Source of the DNA: Roseiarcus sp963781895
GTDB taxonomy: Bacteria; Pseudomonadota; Alphaproteobacteria; Rhizobiales; Beijerinckiaceae
Assembly: GCA_963781895.1 (NCBI GenBank)
Contig: CAWAIM010000017.1
Coordinates: 248,001-312,000 of the forward strand
Direction: 5' to 3'
DNA length: 64,000 nt
In this document: positions 56,689 through 64,000 of the stretch, in pieces
How the letters are laid out: each line of letters opens with the position of its first letter
Position numbering within the stretch: position 1 is the first letter of the stretch
Program-made: the position numbers and the translations under genes
Notes under the pieces: model-generated
Database searches by the model: none
What the model was told of the DNA's origin: nothing
The model's input: only the letters and a program-made list of their open reading frames with translations

Positions 56689-57580
56689 ATGGAGCGAAAA
56701 AAGGCGTCCGACTTCCCGCAGGAGCTTCTGAACCTGTTCGACGTCTATGTGCACGGCGGGATGAGCCGCCGCGAGTTCCTCGAGGGCGCCCGCAAGTTCG
56801 CCGTCGGCGGCGCGAGCGCGGCGGCGCTGTTCGAGACGCTCAGGCCCAACTACGCCTGGGCGATTCAAGTGCCTCCGGACGACAGCCGGATCAGGGCGAC
56901 CGTCGAAACCGTGCCCTCCCCGCGACGGCAACGGCGGCATCAAGGGCTATCTGGTCCGGCCGGCGAACGCGGACAAACTGCCGTCAGTCCTGGTCGTCCA
57001 CGAAAATCGGGGCCTCAACCCGTATATCGAGGATGTGGCGCGGCGCCTGGCGGTCGCCGACTTCATCGCTTTCGCGCCTGACGGCCTGACCTCGGTCGGC
57101 GGCTATCCCGGCGATGACGAGAAAGGGCTCGCGCTCTTTCGTGAGGTCGATCCCGCCAAGATGCTGGAGGATTTCTACGCCGCCGCCATGTGGCTGAAGT
57201 CCCGCCCGGATTCGACCGGCAAGCTCGGCGCCGTCGGCTTCTGCTTCGGCGGCGGCGTCGTCAATCAGCTTGCCGTGCGCATGGGCGCCGACCTCAACGC
57301 CGCGGTTCCGTTCTATGGCCTCCAGCCCAGCGCCGCCGACGCCGCCAGGATCAAGGCGCCGATCGACGCCCAGTACGGCGAACTCGACACCCGCATCACC
57401 TCGGGCTGGCCGGCGTTCGACGCCGCGCTGACGGCCGCGGGCGTTCCGCACGAGGGCCACATCTACAAGGGCGCCAACCACGGCTTCCACAACGACACCA
57501 CCCCCCGTTACGACGAGGCGGCGGCGCAAGAGGCCTGGCGGCGGACGCTGGATTGGCTCAACAAGTATTTGCGGGGTTGA
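56689..57580 (+). pseudogene. Dienelactone hydrolase family protein with twin-arginine signal, frameshifted
   Basis: Alpha/beta hydrolase. From ATG 56689 (GAGGAGG upstream) the N-terminus contains a twin-arginine motif, MSRREFLEGARKFAVGG, so export by Tat is likely. One extra base in 56921-56923 shifts the frame; the remainder reads DGNGGIKGYLVRP, VLVVHENRGLNPYIEDVARRLA, GAVGFCFGGGVVNQLA with nucleophile Cys, YGELDTRI with Asp and KGANHGFHND with His. Repaired length is about 297 aa. These export-type DLH proteins are common in alphaproteobacteria; the substrate is not the classic dienelactone with any certainty. Confidence 0.86.
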
Positions 57581-57827
57581 GCCGAGGCCGGAGCCGGGAG
57601 GAGGGAACGAGGCGCCCGCGAATGGGTGTTGGGATCGGCGACGACGATCCGTATCGGACACGCGCGATTCGGATTTCTAAACCTGGGGCCGCGCCCTATG
57701 ATCATTTGGCCGTTCGTCTCGGCGCCGACCCCCAACGGAATCTTTTCGCGTCGCTGTCGAAACGCCGCGCGTTCAATCGTCTTTGCATCGAGCGCGGCGA
57801 CGCCGCGCCGCTTCAAGGAGCAAAACC

Positions 57828-58175
57828 ATGCAGTACCTGTTGATGATTTACGCGGACGAGAAGGCCATGCTCAACGCGTCGAAGGACGAAAACGAGAAGC
57901 GTTTGGCCGCCTATGGCGCCTATATGCAGGCGATGTCCGAGGCGGGCGTGAGCAAGGGCGGCCAGCGTCTGCATCCGACGTCGACCGCGACCACGGTCAG
58001 GGTCAAGAACGGCAAGACCTCGGTCCTCAACGGCCCGTACGCCGAGGTCAAGGAGCAGCTCGGCGGCTATTTCCTGATCGACGCCCCCGATCTCGACGCG
58101 GCGATTTCCTGGGCTGCGCGCTGCCCCGGCGCGCAGGACGGGGCGATCGAAGTGCGGCCGATCTGGCAGATGTGA
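57828..58175 (+). CDS. YCII/DGPF-domain protein
   Basis: A 115-aa YCII-like protein with the DGPF variant motif (here NGPYAEVKEQLGGYFLID). MQYLLMIYADEKAMLNAS is the usual start, well placed after AAGGAG. DGPF proteins are encoded next to ECF42 sigma factors and are proposed to be linked to them in control. Here the sigma gene lies about 780 bases downstream on the same strand, with a repeat element and a small minus-strand gene between. Confidence 0.9.
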   Translation: MQYLLMIYADEKAMLNASKDENEKRLAAYGAYMQAMSEAGVSKGGQRLHPTSTATTVRVKNGKTSVLNGPYAEVKEQLGGYFLIDAPDLDAAISWAARCPGAQDGAIEVRPIWQM

Positions 58176-58637
58176 CGGGAAAACCGCTTTCCGACCGAAC
58201 CGAAACGTCGTCATCGCGGCGCGCGGCGGACGCGCGCTGCTTGACCCATTGGCGCGCAATCGCTCGCCGCGACGACGACGCGTTTCAGTCGGCCCGATCC
58301 GGCAAAGTTTCACTTTTCGAGTTAGTTATAATTTTTCTCTTTCGGAAAATCGAAAGGCATGCTATATTGGTTTTCATCGTCCAATTGCAGCCGCGCTCGA
58401 CGGCCTCGGCGATGAGGGGCGAGGCGACGCCCGCAGCGGCCCCTGGCCGAACCTCCATGCAGCGGCAAAACCGTCCCGGGCTCCCTGAGCCGCGTTGGCC
58501 TGTCGCGGTTGCGGAAAAAGGCGCCCAAGCCATTGAAAAGGCTTGGCCGGCTACTGAAAATGTCGAGGCGGACCCCTCGCTGTCCTTCGTGTGGCTGCGC
58601 CGGTGAGCGACGGGAACGCCGCCTCTGGGCGGGACGG
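58176..58637. repeat. Intergenic region with interspersed repeat, locus C
   Basis: About 460 bases without a supportable gene. The head block is at about 58330-58370 (CTCTTTCGGAAAATCGAAAG then GCATGCTATATTGG), with a promoter-like look, and the end block at 58521-58545 (GCGCCCAAGCCATTGAAAAG). An AT-rich run (GTTAGTTATAATTTTT) precedes the head. Confidence 0.55.
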
Positions 58638-58838
58638 CTACTTCGCCTCCGGCTCTCGCCCTTCCAGAAACCGCGCGACCGTGCTTTCAAACGAAAGCTT
58701 CACCCGGGTCACGCCGCCGCCGACAAAATTGACGTCCGTCACCGCCTCCCCGGATTTCATGATGCACGACACGTTCGCCGGATTGACGGCGACCGGCACG
58801 CCGGTTACGTCCTGGAAAATCAGCAATTTAATGTCCAT
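58638..58838 (-). CDS. Small hypothetical protein
   Basis: A 66-aa protein from ATG 58838, which follows AGGAGA at nine-base spacing. It reads MDIKLLIFQDVTGVPVAVNP, ANVSCIMKSGEAVTDVNFVG and ends with SFESTVARFLEG. Alternating beta strands and a final short helix resemble small FlbD-like or similar proteins, but I would not name it. It sits between the DGPF gene and the ECF42 gene on the opposite strand. A longer start at 58892 is possible. Confidence 0.55.
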   Translation of the reverse strand: MDIKLLIFQDVTGVPVAVNPANVSCIMKSGEAVTDVNFVGGGVTRVKLSFESTVARFLEGREPEAK

Positions 58839-58958
58839 GGAAGACGTCTCCTGCTTTGCCCCGAGCATATCAGGAATTCGAGGCTCGGCCATCGATCGTC
58901 AAGTCGCGCCTGCGCCGCTCGCGGCCGACGCGGCCAGCGATCGTGAAGCGATTCTCGG

Positions 58959-60209
58959 ATGACCGCCGCCGACATCGAGGAGAAGGCGCGCGCCGCCGCG
59001 ACGCGCGTGGCGCGCGAGAGCTACGGCAAGCTCGTGGCTTATCTCGCGGCGCCGGGGCGCGACGTGCCTGGGGCCGAGGACGCTCTGGCCGACGCCTTCG
59101 CCACGGCGCTGACGGTGTGGCCGGCGACAGGCGTCCCGGCCAACCCGGAAGGCTGGCTCGCCAGGACGGCGCGGCGGCGCATGATCGACGCCTCACGCCG
59201 CCGCCGCAGCGCCCAGGCGTCTTCGCACACGCTGGCGCTGCTCGAGGACGAACTGAGGACCGCCGCCGACGACGAAGCGTCGCTCCCCGATAGGCGCCTT
59301 GCTCTGATGTTCGCTTGCGCCCATCCGGCGATCGAAGAGTCGATCCGGGCGCCCCTGATGCTGCAGACGATTCTGGGCCTCGACGCCGCCGCGATCGGAT
59401 CGGCCTTCCTGGTCTCGCCGAGCGCCATGGGCCAGCGCCTGTCGCGCGCCAAGGCCAAAATTCGCCTGGCGGGGGTGCCGTTCAGGATCCCCGAGCGCGA
59501 GGATTTGCGCGAACGCCTGGACGCGGCGCTGCAGGCGATCTACGCCGCGTTTTCTCACGGCTGGACGGAAACCTTCTCCGACGATCCACGCGGGCGCAAT
59601 CTCGCCGAGGAGGCGATCTGGCTCGGCCGCGTCGTCGTGGAACTCGCCCCCGACGAGCCGGAGGCCAAGGGGTTGCTGGCGCTGATGCTCTACGCGCATG
59701 CGCGGCGGGACGCGCGACGCGATCCTTCAGGCCGTTACGTGCCCTTGAGCGACCAGGACACCGCGCTTTGGGACCAGGCGGCGATCGAGGAAGCTGAAGT
59801 CCTGTTGCGCGCCGCCAGCGCGTTGGGCGCGCCCGAACGATTTCAGCTCGAGGCGGCCGTCCAGTCCGCTCACGCGGCGCGGCGACGGACCCGAGAAACG
59901 GATTGGGAAGCGATCGCCAAGCTCTACGACGCACTGTTCGAGACCACCGGCTCGCCGGTCGTCGCCGTCAATCGGGCCGCGGCGGTCGCGCACACGCGCG
60001 GAGCCGCGGCAGGACTGGCGTTGCTGGAGGAAGTTGGCGCGAAAGGCGGTCTCGACGCATTTGAACCGTATTGGGTCGCCCGGGCGGACCTCTGCGCCAG
60101 GGTCGGCGACGTCGATGAAGCGCGACGCGCCTACGGCCTGGCGATCGGATTGCAACCGGACGGGGCGGAACGCGATTTTCTCATTGAGCGGCTCAACGCG
60201 CTCAAATGA
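58959..60209 (+). CDS. ECF42-type RNA polymerase sigma factor with C-terminal TPR-like domain
   Basis: A 416-aa sigma factor. The N-terminal sigma2 (VARESYGKLVAYLAAPGRDV … AEDALADAFATALTVWP, PEGWLARTARRRMIDASRR) and sigma4 (HPAIEESIRAPLMLQTILGLD, FLVSPSAMGQRLSRAKAKIR) regions are followed by about 220 residues of helical repeats (AIYAAFSHGWTETF … GLALLEEVGAKGGLDAFEPY). This long C-terminal extension defines ECF42 (former 'RNA polymerase sigma24-like'). No anti-sigma factor is present; the partner is the DGPF protein at 57828. It regulates unknown target promoters. Confidence 0.93.
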   Translation: MTAADIEEKARAAATRVARESYGKLVAYLAAPGRDVPGAEDALADAFATALTVWPATGVPANPEGWLARTARRRMIDASRRRRSAQASSHTLALLEDELRTAADDEASLPDRRLALMFACAHPAIEESIRAPLMLQTILGLDAAAIGSAFLVSPSAMGQRLSRAKAKIRLAGVPFRIPEREDLRERLDAALQAIYAAFSHGWTETFSDDPRGRNLAEEAIWLGRVVVELAPDEPEAKGLLALMLYAHARRDARRDPSGRYVPLSDQDTALWDQAAIEEAEVLLRAASALGAPERFQLEAAVQSAHAARRRTRETDWEAIAKLYDALFETTGSPVVAVNRAAAVAHTRGAAAGLALLEEVGAKGGLDAFEPYWVARADLCARVGDVDEARRAYGLAIGLQPDGAERDFLIERLNALK

Positions 60210-60251
60210 CGGCCAAATTCGCGAGGCTACGGCGCTGGTCGACGCCGCTGG

Positions 60252-60501
60252 ACCTTCCGTCCTCGTCTCCCTACACCTCCTACAGCTTTACCTTCGCGAC
60301 TTCGGGGGGCAATCTGTCGTTCGCCGACAACGCCGCCGGCAATCAGAATATCGGCAATCTCCTCGACAACGTCAGCCTGAGACCGCCGTGCCGGAGCCGT
60401 CGACCTGGGCGCTGCTGCTCCTTGGTTTCGCCGGTCTCGGCTACGCCGCATTCCGCCAGGGACGCCAGTACGGCCGTCTCGGCCGCGTAAGTTCGCGATA
60501 G
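60252..60501 (+). pseudogene. PEP-CTERM sorting-domain protein, C-terminal remnant, frameshifted
   Basis: The end of a PEP-CTERM surface protein: one frame reads PYTSYSFTFATSGGNLSFAD and GNQNIGNLLDNVSL, and after a one-base shift near 60380 the next frame reads ETAVPEPSTWALLLLGFAGL, GYAAFRQGRQ and stops at 60501. VPEP plus the transmembrane helix and basic tail are the exosortase sorting signal. The N-terminal part of the gene is missing, being replaced by the end of the sigma-factor gene. It implies that the lineage has, or had, an exosortase/PEP-CTERM system. Confidence 0.7.
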
Positions 60502-61533
60502 CCCAAGTCTGCTAATGGTCGCCTTCGGGCGGCCTTCGGCTTTGGTCCACGGCGCGCGCCGCCGGCGGGTGGGCGACGAGCGCTCTGCGTGGTAGCCCTT
60601 GGCGCCGATCAACTTGGCGAGCGGGCCACGGATGTCGCCCGTCTCGCCGAGGCGTTTCAACACGGACAGAAAATTCCATTTGGGCCGCCAGCCAAGCTCC
60701 CGCCGCGCCAGGGAATTGTCGTAGACGCGATCGATGCCGGGAAACATCCGCCATCGGCGTTGCGCATATTCGGCTTCCCAGCCGGGCGCGCGAAGACTGA
60801 CGACAGCGGGCGCGTCGACCCGCAGGCGCGGGCAGTCCATCGGCAGGAACGGCGTCGTCGCACTGACGATATACTTGCCAAAGCCGATCGACGGCGCGCG
60901 TTCGGCGGCCAGCAAATGCGCGTCGACGACGTCCTCGATGGCGACGCGGCGGAACAGATACTCGTTCGCCTTGGCGTTGTCGTCGGCGTAAGCCTCGCGC
61001 GTTTCCGGATCGTCGTCCGCTTCGGGAAAGAACCTCGAGGTCCTGAGCACGATGCAAGCAAGCCCCTGGTTGCGATAGAACAACCGGCAAAGGTCCTCGG
61101 CCGCGGTCTTGGTGACGCCGTAGATGTTTTTCGGAACCGAAGCGATACTCTCGTCGATCCAGGCCGCCGGTTCGCCCGGCGGGGGCCTGAGCGCGTCGCC
61201 GAAGGCGCTGGTCGTGCTGCTGTATACGAAAACCCGCACGCCTGCGCGCGCCGCCTCCTCGAGCAGGTTCAGCGTGCCCATGACGTTGGTCTCGACAAAA
61301 CCGTCGCGCGAGTGGGTCGCGACATGCGGCTTGTGCAACGTCGCCGCATGGAAGACCGTGTGCACCCCACAGACGCAGCGCGTCAGGCAGGCGCGGTCGG
61401 CGATCGAGCCGACCTCGTCGGTGAAGGGCCCGGCGAGGACGTCGAGTCCGACCGCCTCGCGCCCGTCCGCGCGCAGAGCGCGCATCAGCGCCTCGCCCAG
61501 ATGTCCCGAGCTGCCGGTGACAAGAATCGTCAG
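60343..61533 (-). CDS. NAD-dependent epimerase/dehydratase, with doubtful start and end
   Basis: Extended SDR. LTILVTGSSGHLGEALMRAL (61533 down) holds the NAD loop; HTVFHAATLHKPHVATHS, FVYSSTTSAFGDAL, YGVTKTAAEDLCRLFY (catalytic Tyr/Lys) and VLRTSRFFPEADD follow, with the end of the family domain at GAKGYHAE. No ATG, GTG or TTG is in frame before the NAD loop; the nearest ATG (61549) is in another frame, so a one-base loss is likely. At the other end the frame runs ~80 codons past the family end into the PEP-CTERM remnant, suggesting a lost stop. The intact middle of about 300 codons is normal in length. Substrate unknown, probably a nucleotide sugar. Confidence 0.75.
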   Translation of the reverse strand: MTILVTGSSGHLGEALMRALRADGREAVGLDVLAGPFTDEVGSIADRACLTRCVCGVHTVFHAATLHKPHVATHSRDGFVETNVMGTLNLLEEAARAGVRVFVYSSTTSAFGDALRPPPGEPAAWIDESIASVPKNIYGVTKTAAEDLCRLFYRNQGLACIVLRTSRFFPEADDDPETREAYADDNAKANEYLFRRVAIEDVVDAHLLAAERAPSIGFGKYIVSATTPFLPMDCPRLRVDAPAVVSLRAPGWEAEYAQRRWRMFPGIDRVYDNSLARRELGWRPKWNFLSVLKRLGETGDIRGPLAKLIGAKGYHAERSSPTRRRRAPWTKAEGRPKATISRLGLSRTYAAETAVLASLAECGVAETGETKEQQRPGRRLRHGGLRLTLSRRLPIF

Positions 61534-61595
61534 TCGCGCCGATCTCCATGGTCGTGAGGCGCACGCATAAAGCGACGCCTCCGCCGGACGGCATC

Positions 61596-61847
61596 ATGTC
61601 AGAATCGACGCGGGAGACCAGACCGCGTCAATCGCCGGTCGACGCGGCTCTCGGCCCGATCGCGCTCGCCGCGGTCAATCTGTTCACCCAGGCTGATTTC
61701 GACCGCATCAAGGAGGGCTGCGGCCACGCCTGCGGATGGCTCTTCTACGCCTCACGCAAAAACAACCGCCGACGATGGCGCGAAACGGCGGTCTGCGGCA
61801 ATCGCGCCAAGCAAGGGCGGCTGGCGGCCGGGAGGCGCGGCGGTTGA
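61596..61847 (+). CDS. Possible small protein upstream of the permease gene
   Basis: An 83-aa open frame starting MSESTRETRPRQSPVDAALG, with ALAAVNLFTQADFDRIKEG and an Arg-rich end. Its stop overlaps the TTG start of the permease gene (TTGA), which suggests translational coupling, but the ribosome-binding site is weak and the last 30 residues look like a non-coding frame. I do not recognise the family. Confidence 0.35.
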   Translation: MSESTRETRPRQSPVDAALGPIALAAVNLFTQADFDRIKEGCGHACGWLFYASRKNNRRRWRETAVCGNRAKQGRLAAGRRGG

Positions 61848-63187
61848 CCTGGCGGCTGATCATTTTCCTCGCCGTGCTGATTCTCCCCGGCTGCTCGCCC
61901 GCGCTCGAGACCGACCAGGCGCGGCTCTGCCGCATGGCGCTTCCGGCGCTCATGCCACAAGGCGCGCGCATCGCCATTCTCACTCAAAAGCCAGACGCGG
62001 ACGGACGGGGTCTCAGCATCGCGTTCACGACGGAAACGCCCGACGCCGAACCTCAACGCCACGCGGCGGCATGCCGCTTTCGCGAGCCGGGCCGGCCGCG
62101 CGAGTCGCGCGATCTCACTTCGCTGACGCTCGATAGCCGGCCCCTCTCCGACACCGAGTTGCTGTTTCTCATTCGCTACTGGCTGGCGACGCCCGAAGGG
62201 CGTTCGGCCGATCCGGCGCCGCTCGGCGATCTCGCCGGTCTGCCCAAACTTCCTCGTGGGCTTGCCTACGGGCTGCAAATGGCGCTGGACGGACTGCCGC
62301 TTTCGGCGATTTACGCGTTGCTGGCGGCCGCCTACTCGCTGATCTATGGCCTCATTGGACGCATCAATTTCGCTTTCGGGGAGCTCGCCGCAGCCGGCGG
62401 CTATGCGGCGGCGATGACGGCGGTGGCCTTGGCCGGGGCGCCGCCCGGCCCTCTGCTTGCCGCCGCCTTTGTGCTGGCGGCCGCAGTCGCCTCCGTGTGG
62501 GGCCTCGCCTCGGCGCGCTGCGTCTTCATTCCCCTGCGACGCGCGAAAGGCCAGCAGGCGCTGGTGGCGACGGTCGGCCTGGCGCTGTTCTTTCAGGAAC
62601 TGCTGCGTCTGGCGCAGGGCGACCGATCGAGCTGGATGAGCCCGCAGCTCAACCAACCCTTTGCCCTTGCCCGCGCGGGCGATTTCGTCTCCGTCGCCAC
62701 GCCGATGACTTTTGTCGTCAGCGCGGTAGCGCTCGCCGTCGGGCTCTGCTTGGTCCTAATCTTTCGTTGGACCCGCGTCGGTCGCGAATGGCGCGCCTAC
62801 GCCGATGATCCGCTCGCCGCTGAATTGATGGGGGTCAGTCCGGCCGCGATGACCGCCAGGGCGTTTGCGCTCTCTGGCGCTCTCGCGGGCCTTGCGGGGG
62901 CGACGATGACGGCGGCCTACGGAGCGGTCGGCTACGGACTTTCGGCGACGCTCACCCTGAAGGCGCTCACGGCGGCGATCGTCGGCGGCATTGGCTCGCT
63001 TCCGGGCGCCTTCCTGGGTGGGCTCGTCATCGGCGCGGTCGAGGTAGTCTGGTCGGCTCTGTTCCCGATCGACGACCGCGATCTCGCCGTCTTCGCGCTT
63101 CTGGTGATTTTCATCGCCTTGCGCCCTTCCGGATTGCTGGGTTCGCGCGAGGCTGAAACGCACAACCTGTTTCCACGACGCACTTGA
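61844..63187 (+). CDS. LivH-type branched-chain amino-acid ABC permease with N-terminal lipobox extension
   Basis: A 447-aa permease. From TTG 61844, well placed after GGGAGG, the protein begins LTWRLIIFLAVLILPGCSP, which looks like a lipoprotein signal peptide with lipid Cys. About 125 hydrophilic residues follow (ARLCRMALPALMPQGARIAI, SRPLSDTELLFLIRYWLATP). Then comes the LivH core: LSAIYALLAAAYSLIYGLIG, INFAFGELAAAGGYAAAM, RRAKGQQALVATVGLALFFQ, WRAYADDPLAAELMGVSP and LTLKALTAAIVGGIGSLPGA with about eight helices. A lipobox and soluble domain ahead of LivH are unusual. No livM, livF, livG or binding protein follows directly. Confidence 0.82.
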   Translation: MTWRLIIFLAVLILPGCSPALETDQARLCRMALPALMPQGARIAILTQKPDADGRGLSIAFTTETPDAEPQRHAAACRFREPGRPRESRDLTSLTLDSRPLSDTELLFLIRYWLATPEGRSADPAPLGDLAGLPKLPRGLAYGLQMALDGLPLSAIYALLAAAYSLIYGLIGRINFAFGELAAAGGYAAAMTAVALAGAPPGPLLAAAFVLAAAVASVWGLASARCVFIPLRRAKGQQALVATVGLALFFQELLRLAQGDRSSWMSPQLNQPFALARAGDFVSVATPMTFVVSAVALAVGLCLVLIFRWTRVGREWRAYADDPLAAELMGVSPAAMTARAFALSGALAGLAGATMTAAYGAVGYGLSATLTLKALTAAIVGGIGSLPGAFLGGLVIGAVEVVWSALFPIDDRDLAVFALLVIFIALRPSGLLGSREAETHNLFPRRT

Positions 63188-63251
63188 CTTGACGCCTCCG
63201 CGTCCCACATCTTTGCCGCGTGCTCGGGGTGAGACGCGCCCGGAGGTCGAA

Positions 63252-63698
63252 ATGTCCAATTCGCTTGCAGCGACGCCTGTTCAGCCCTTGCGCGGCGACG
63301 CGCTGGCGGGCGTGCGCGCACGCCGCATTCTGGCGGTATGCTTTGATCTCGTTCTGGTCAGCATCCTCGTCGCCATTCTCTGGGTCGTATCGATCGTGCT
63401 GACGCTGGGTTTGGCGCTGTTCTTCCTGCCGCCGCTGTATCCGATCGTCGCCTTCTTTTACAACGGTTTGTCTGTGTCGGGCGCGAAGATGGCGACGCCC
63501 GGCATGAGGGCGATGGACCTCGAAATGCGCATGCACGATACCGGCGCTCGCGTGCCGTTCGTCAACGCGGCGGTCCAGGCGGTGCTCTTTTACGTGAGCT
63601 GGTTCTTTCCGCCGATCTTCCTCGTGTCGCTGGTCGACGCGGAAAAACGGTGTCTGCACGACATTATCGCCGGCGTGGTGATTGTGCGCAGGTTATGA
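63252..63698 (+). CDS. RDD family membrane protein
   Basis: A 148-aa integral membrane protein with the RDD domain. RARRILAVCFDLVLVSILVAI holds the Arg/Asp pattern in the first helix; ATPGMRAMDLEMRMHD and DAEKRCLHDIIAGVVIVR give the second Arg and the Asp signature (here HDIIAG). GGAGGT at 63242-63247 fixes the start. Three or so transmembrane segments. The function of RDD proteins is mostly unknown; a transport role is proposed for some. It precedes bpt, with an inverted repeat between. Confidence 0.88.
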   Translation: MSNSLAATPVQPLRGDALAGVRARRILAVCFDLVLVSILVAILWVVSIVLTLGLALFFLPPLYPIVAFFYNGLSVSGAKMATPGMRAMDLEMRMHDTGARVPFVNAAVQAVLFYVSWFFPPIFLVSLVDAEKRCLHDIIAGVVIVRRL

Positions 63699-63706
63699 AA
63701 CGCATG

Positions 63707-63739
63707 GCCGCTCCTCGAATCGGGCAATTCTGGAGCGGC
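63707..63739 (+). terminator. Inverted repeat between RDD gene and bpt, possible terminator
   Basis: Perfect eight-base inverted repeat GCCGCTCC (63707-63714) and GGAGCGGC (63732-63739) with a 17-base loop. Only a weak T-rich tail (AGTTCTTAAG) follows, so termination is likely inefficient. Confidence 0.4.
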
Positions 63740-63767
63740 GAGTTCTTAAGTAGGAGTGGGGGAGAGC

Positions 63768-64000
63768 GTGACGAAGGAAGTGCGCGACGCGCCGCAGTTC
63801 TATCTCACTGCCCCGTCAGCGTGCCCCTATCTGCCAGGACAGCACGAGCGCAAGATTTTCACCCACCTCGTCGGCAAGCGCGCGGCCGCGCTCAACGACC
63901 TTCTGACCCAGACCGGATTTCGTCGATCGCAGACGATCGCTTACAGGCCCGCCTGCGAAAGCTGTCGCGCATGCGTGTCGGTGCGCGTGCTTGTCGACGA
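63768..64000 (+). CDS. bpt: Arginyl-tRNA--protein transferase (Bpt/Ate1 type), partial
   Basis: Starts at GTG 63768 (VTKEVRDAPQFYLTAPSACP) a few bases after GGGGGAGAG and runs off the right edge after about 77 codons. FYLTAPSACPYLPGQHERKI, the LTQTGFRRSQTIAYRPACES block and CRACVSVRVLV are the conserved N-terminus of bacterial Bpt, with its Cys-rich cluster. It adds Leu (Bpt) to N-terminal Asp/Glu proteins for ClpAPS. The earlier aat gene (39855) supplies the companion branch of the N-end rule. Confidence 0.93.
   Translation, partial: MTKEVRDAPQFYLTAPSACPYLPGQHERKIFTHLVGKRAAALNDLLTQTGFRRSQTIAYRPACESCRACVSVRVLVD

Noticed and set aside
57626..58606. A 326-codon plus-strand frame from the dienelactone hydrolase end to the small gene.
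   Set aside because: It overlaps the DGPF gene in another frame and passes through the repeat element; only the DGPF frame has a good ribosome-binding site and family match.

Overview
The window is GC-rich chromosomal DNA of an alphaproteobacterium, most likely order Hyphomicrobiales. The evidence is the gene content: an AapJ-type binding protein, a D-erythronate dehydrogenase-type SDR, an aat gene, a GlnK-AmtB pair, the lepB-rnc-era block, a Mg-type HemB, class I PHA synthase, Bpt arginyltransferase and an ECF42/DGPF pair. A PEP-CTERM remnant and the PHA synthase would suit a Beijerinckiaceae/Methylocystaceae-like bacterium, but genus cannot be fixed from this stretch. There are no rRNA genes, CRISPR arrays, phage modules or intact insertion sequences.

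Layout. 0-9.7 kb: end of one class III cyclase, orphan amino-acid binding protein (aapJ), metC, a cyclase-TPR protein, a broken LivK-like binding protein whose 3' end is tandemly duplicated, a broken nucleoside hydrolase and a broken DUF255 protein. 9.8-19.6 kb: a molybdenum hydroxylase made of a fused [2Fe-2S]+Mo subunit and an FAD subunit, a LysE exporter, an FAD-linked oxidase, then lepB-rnc-era and a quinone reductase. 19.7-22.6 kb: tRNA-Glu, a small conserved-looking protein, a strong terminator, a secreted glycine-rich protein and gene-poor DNA. 22.6-36.2 kb: YihY, acyl-CoA dehydrogenase, an RlpA-like protein, denD plus histidine kinase, NAD kinase, Nudix, tesB, glnK-amtB behind a sigma-54 promoter, and ftsK. 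36.5-40.5 kb: the transglutaminase-like / alpha-E / circularly permuted ATP-grasp operon and aat. 40.7-48.6 kb: cobalamin riboswitch plus Ni/Co permease, then surface polysaccharide genes (deacetylase, CelD-like acyltransferase, Wzc-like and Wza-like proteins) and a Uma2 remnant. 48.7-57.6 kb: alaC, phaC, hemB, dctA, an ADH remnant, a secreted unknown and a dienelactone hydrolase. 57.8-64 kb: DGPF/YCII protein, ECF42 sigma factor, PEP-CTERM remnant, epimerase, a LivH-like permease with a lipobox, RDD protein and the start of bpt.

Two features cut across the layout. First, at least ten conserved genes are interrupted by small indels, including NAD kinase, which is normally essential; residual sequence error is the simplest explanation for many of them, so the genes are annotated as broken as seen here. 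Second, a family of short interspersed intergenic repeats occurs at about 22.2-22.6, 36.4, 44.7-45.35 and 58.3-58.6 kb. It shares a promoter-like head at three loci and a GGCGCC-centred block, and its function is unknown.

Functional themes are nitrogen sensing and ammonium uptake (glnK-amtB), B12-regulated metal uptake, carbon storage (phaC), C4-dicarboxylate uptake, cell-surface polysaccharide export and an uncharacterised peptide-modifying operon.
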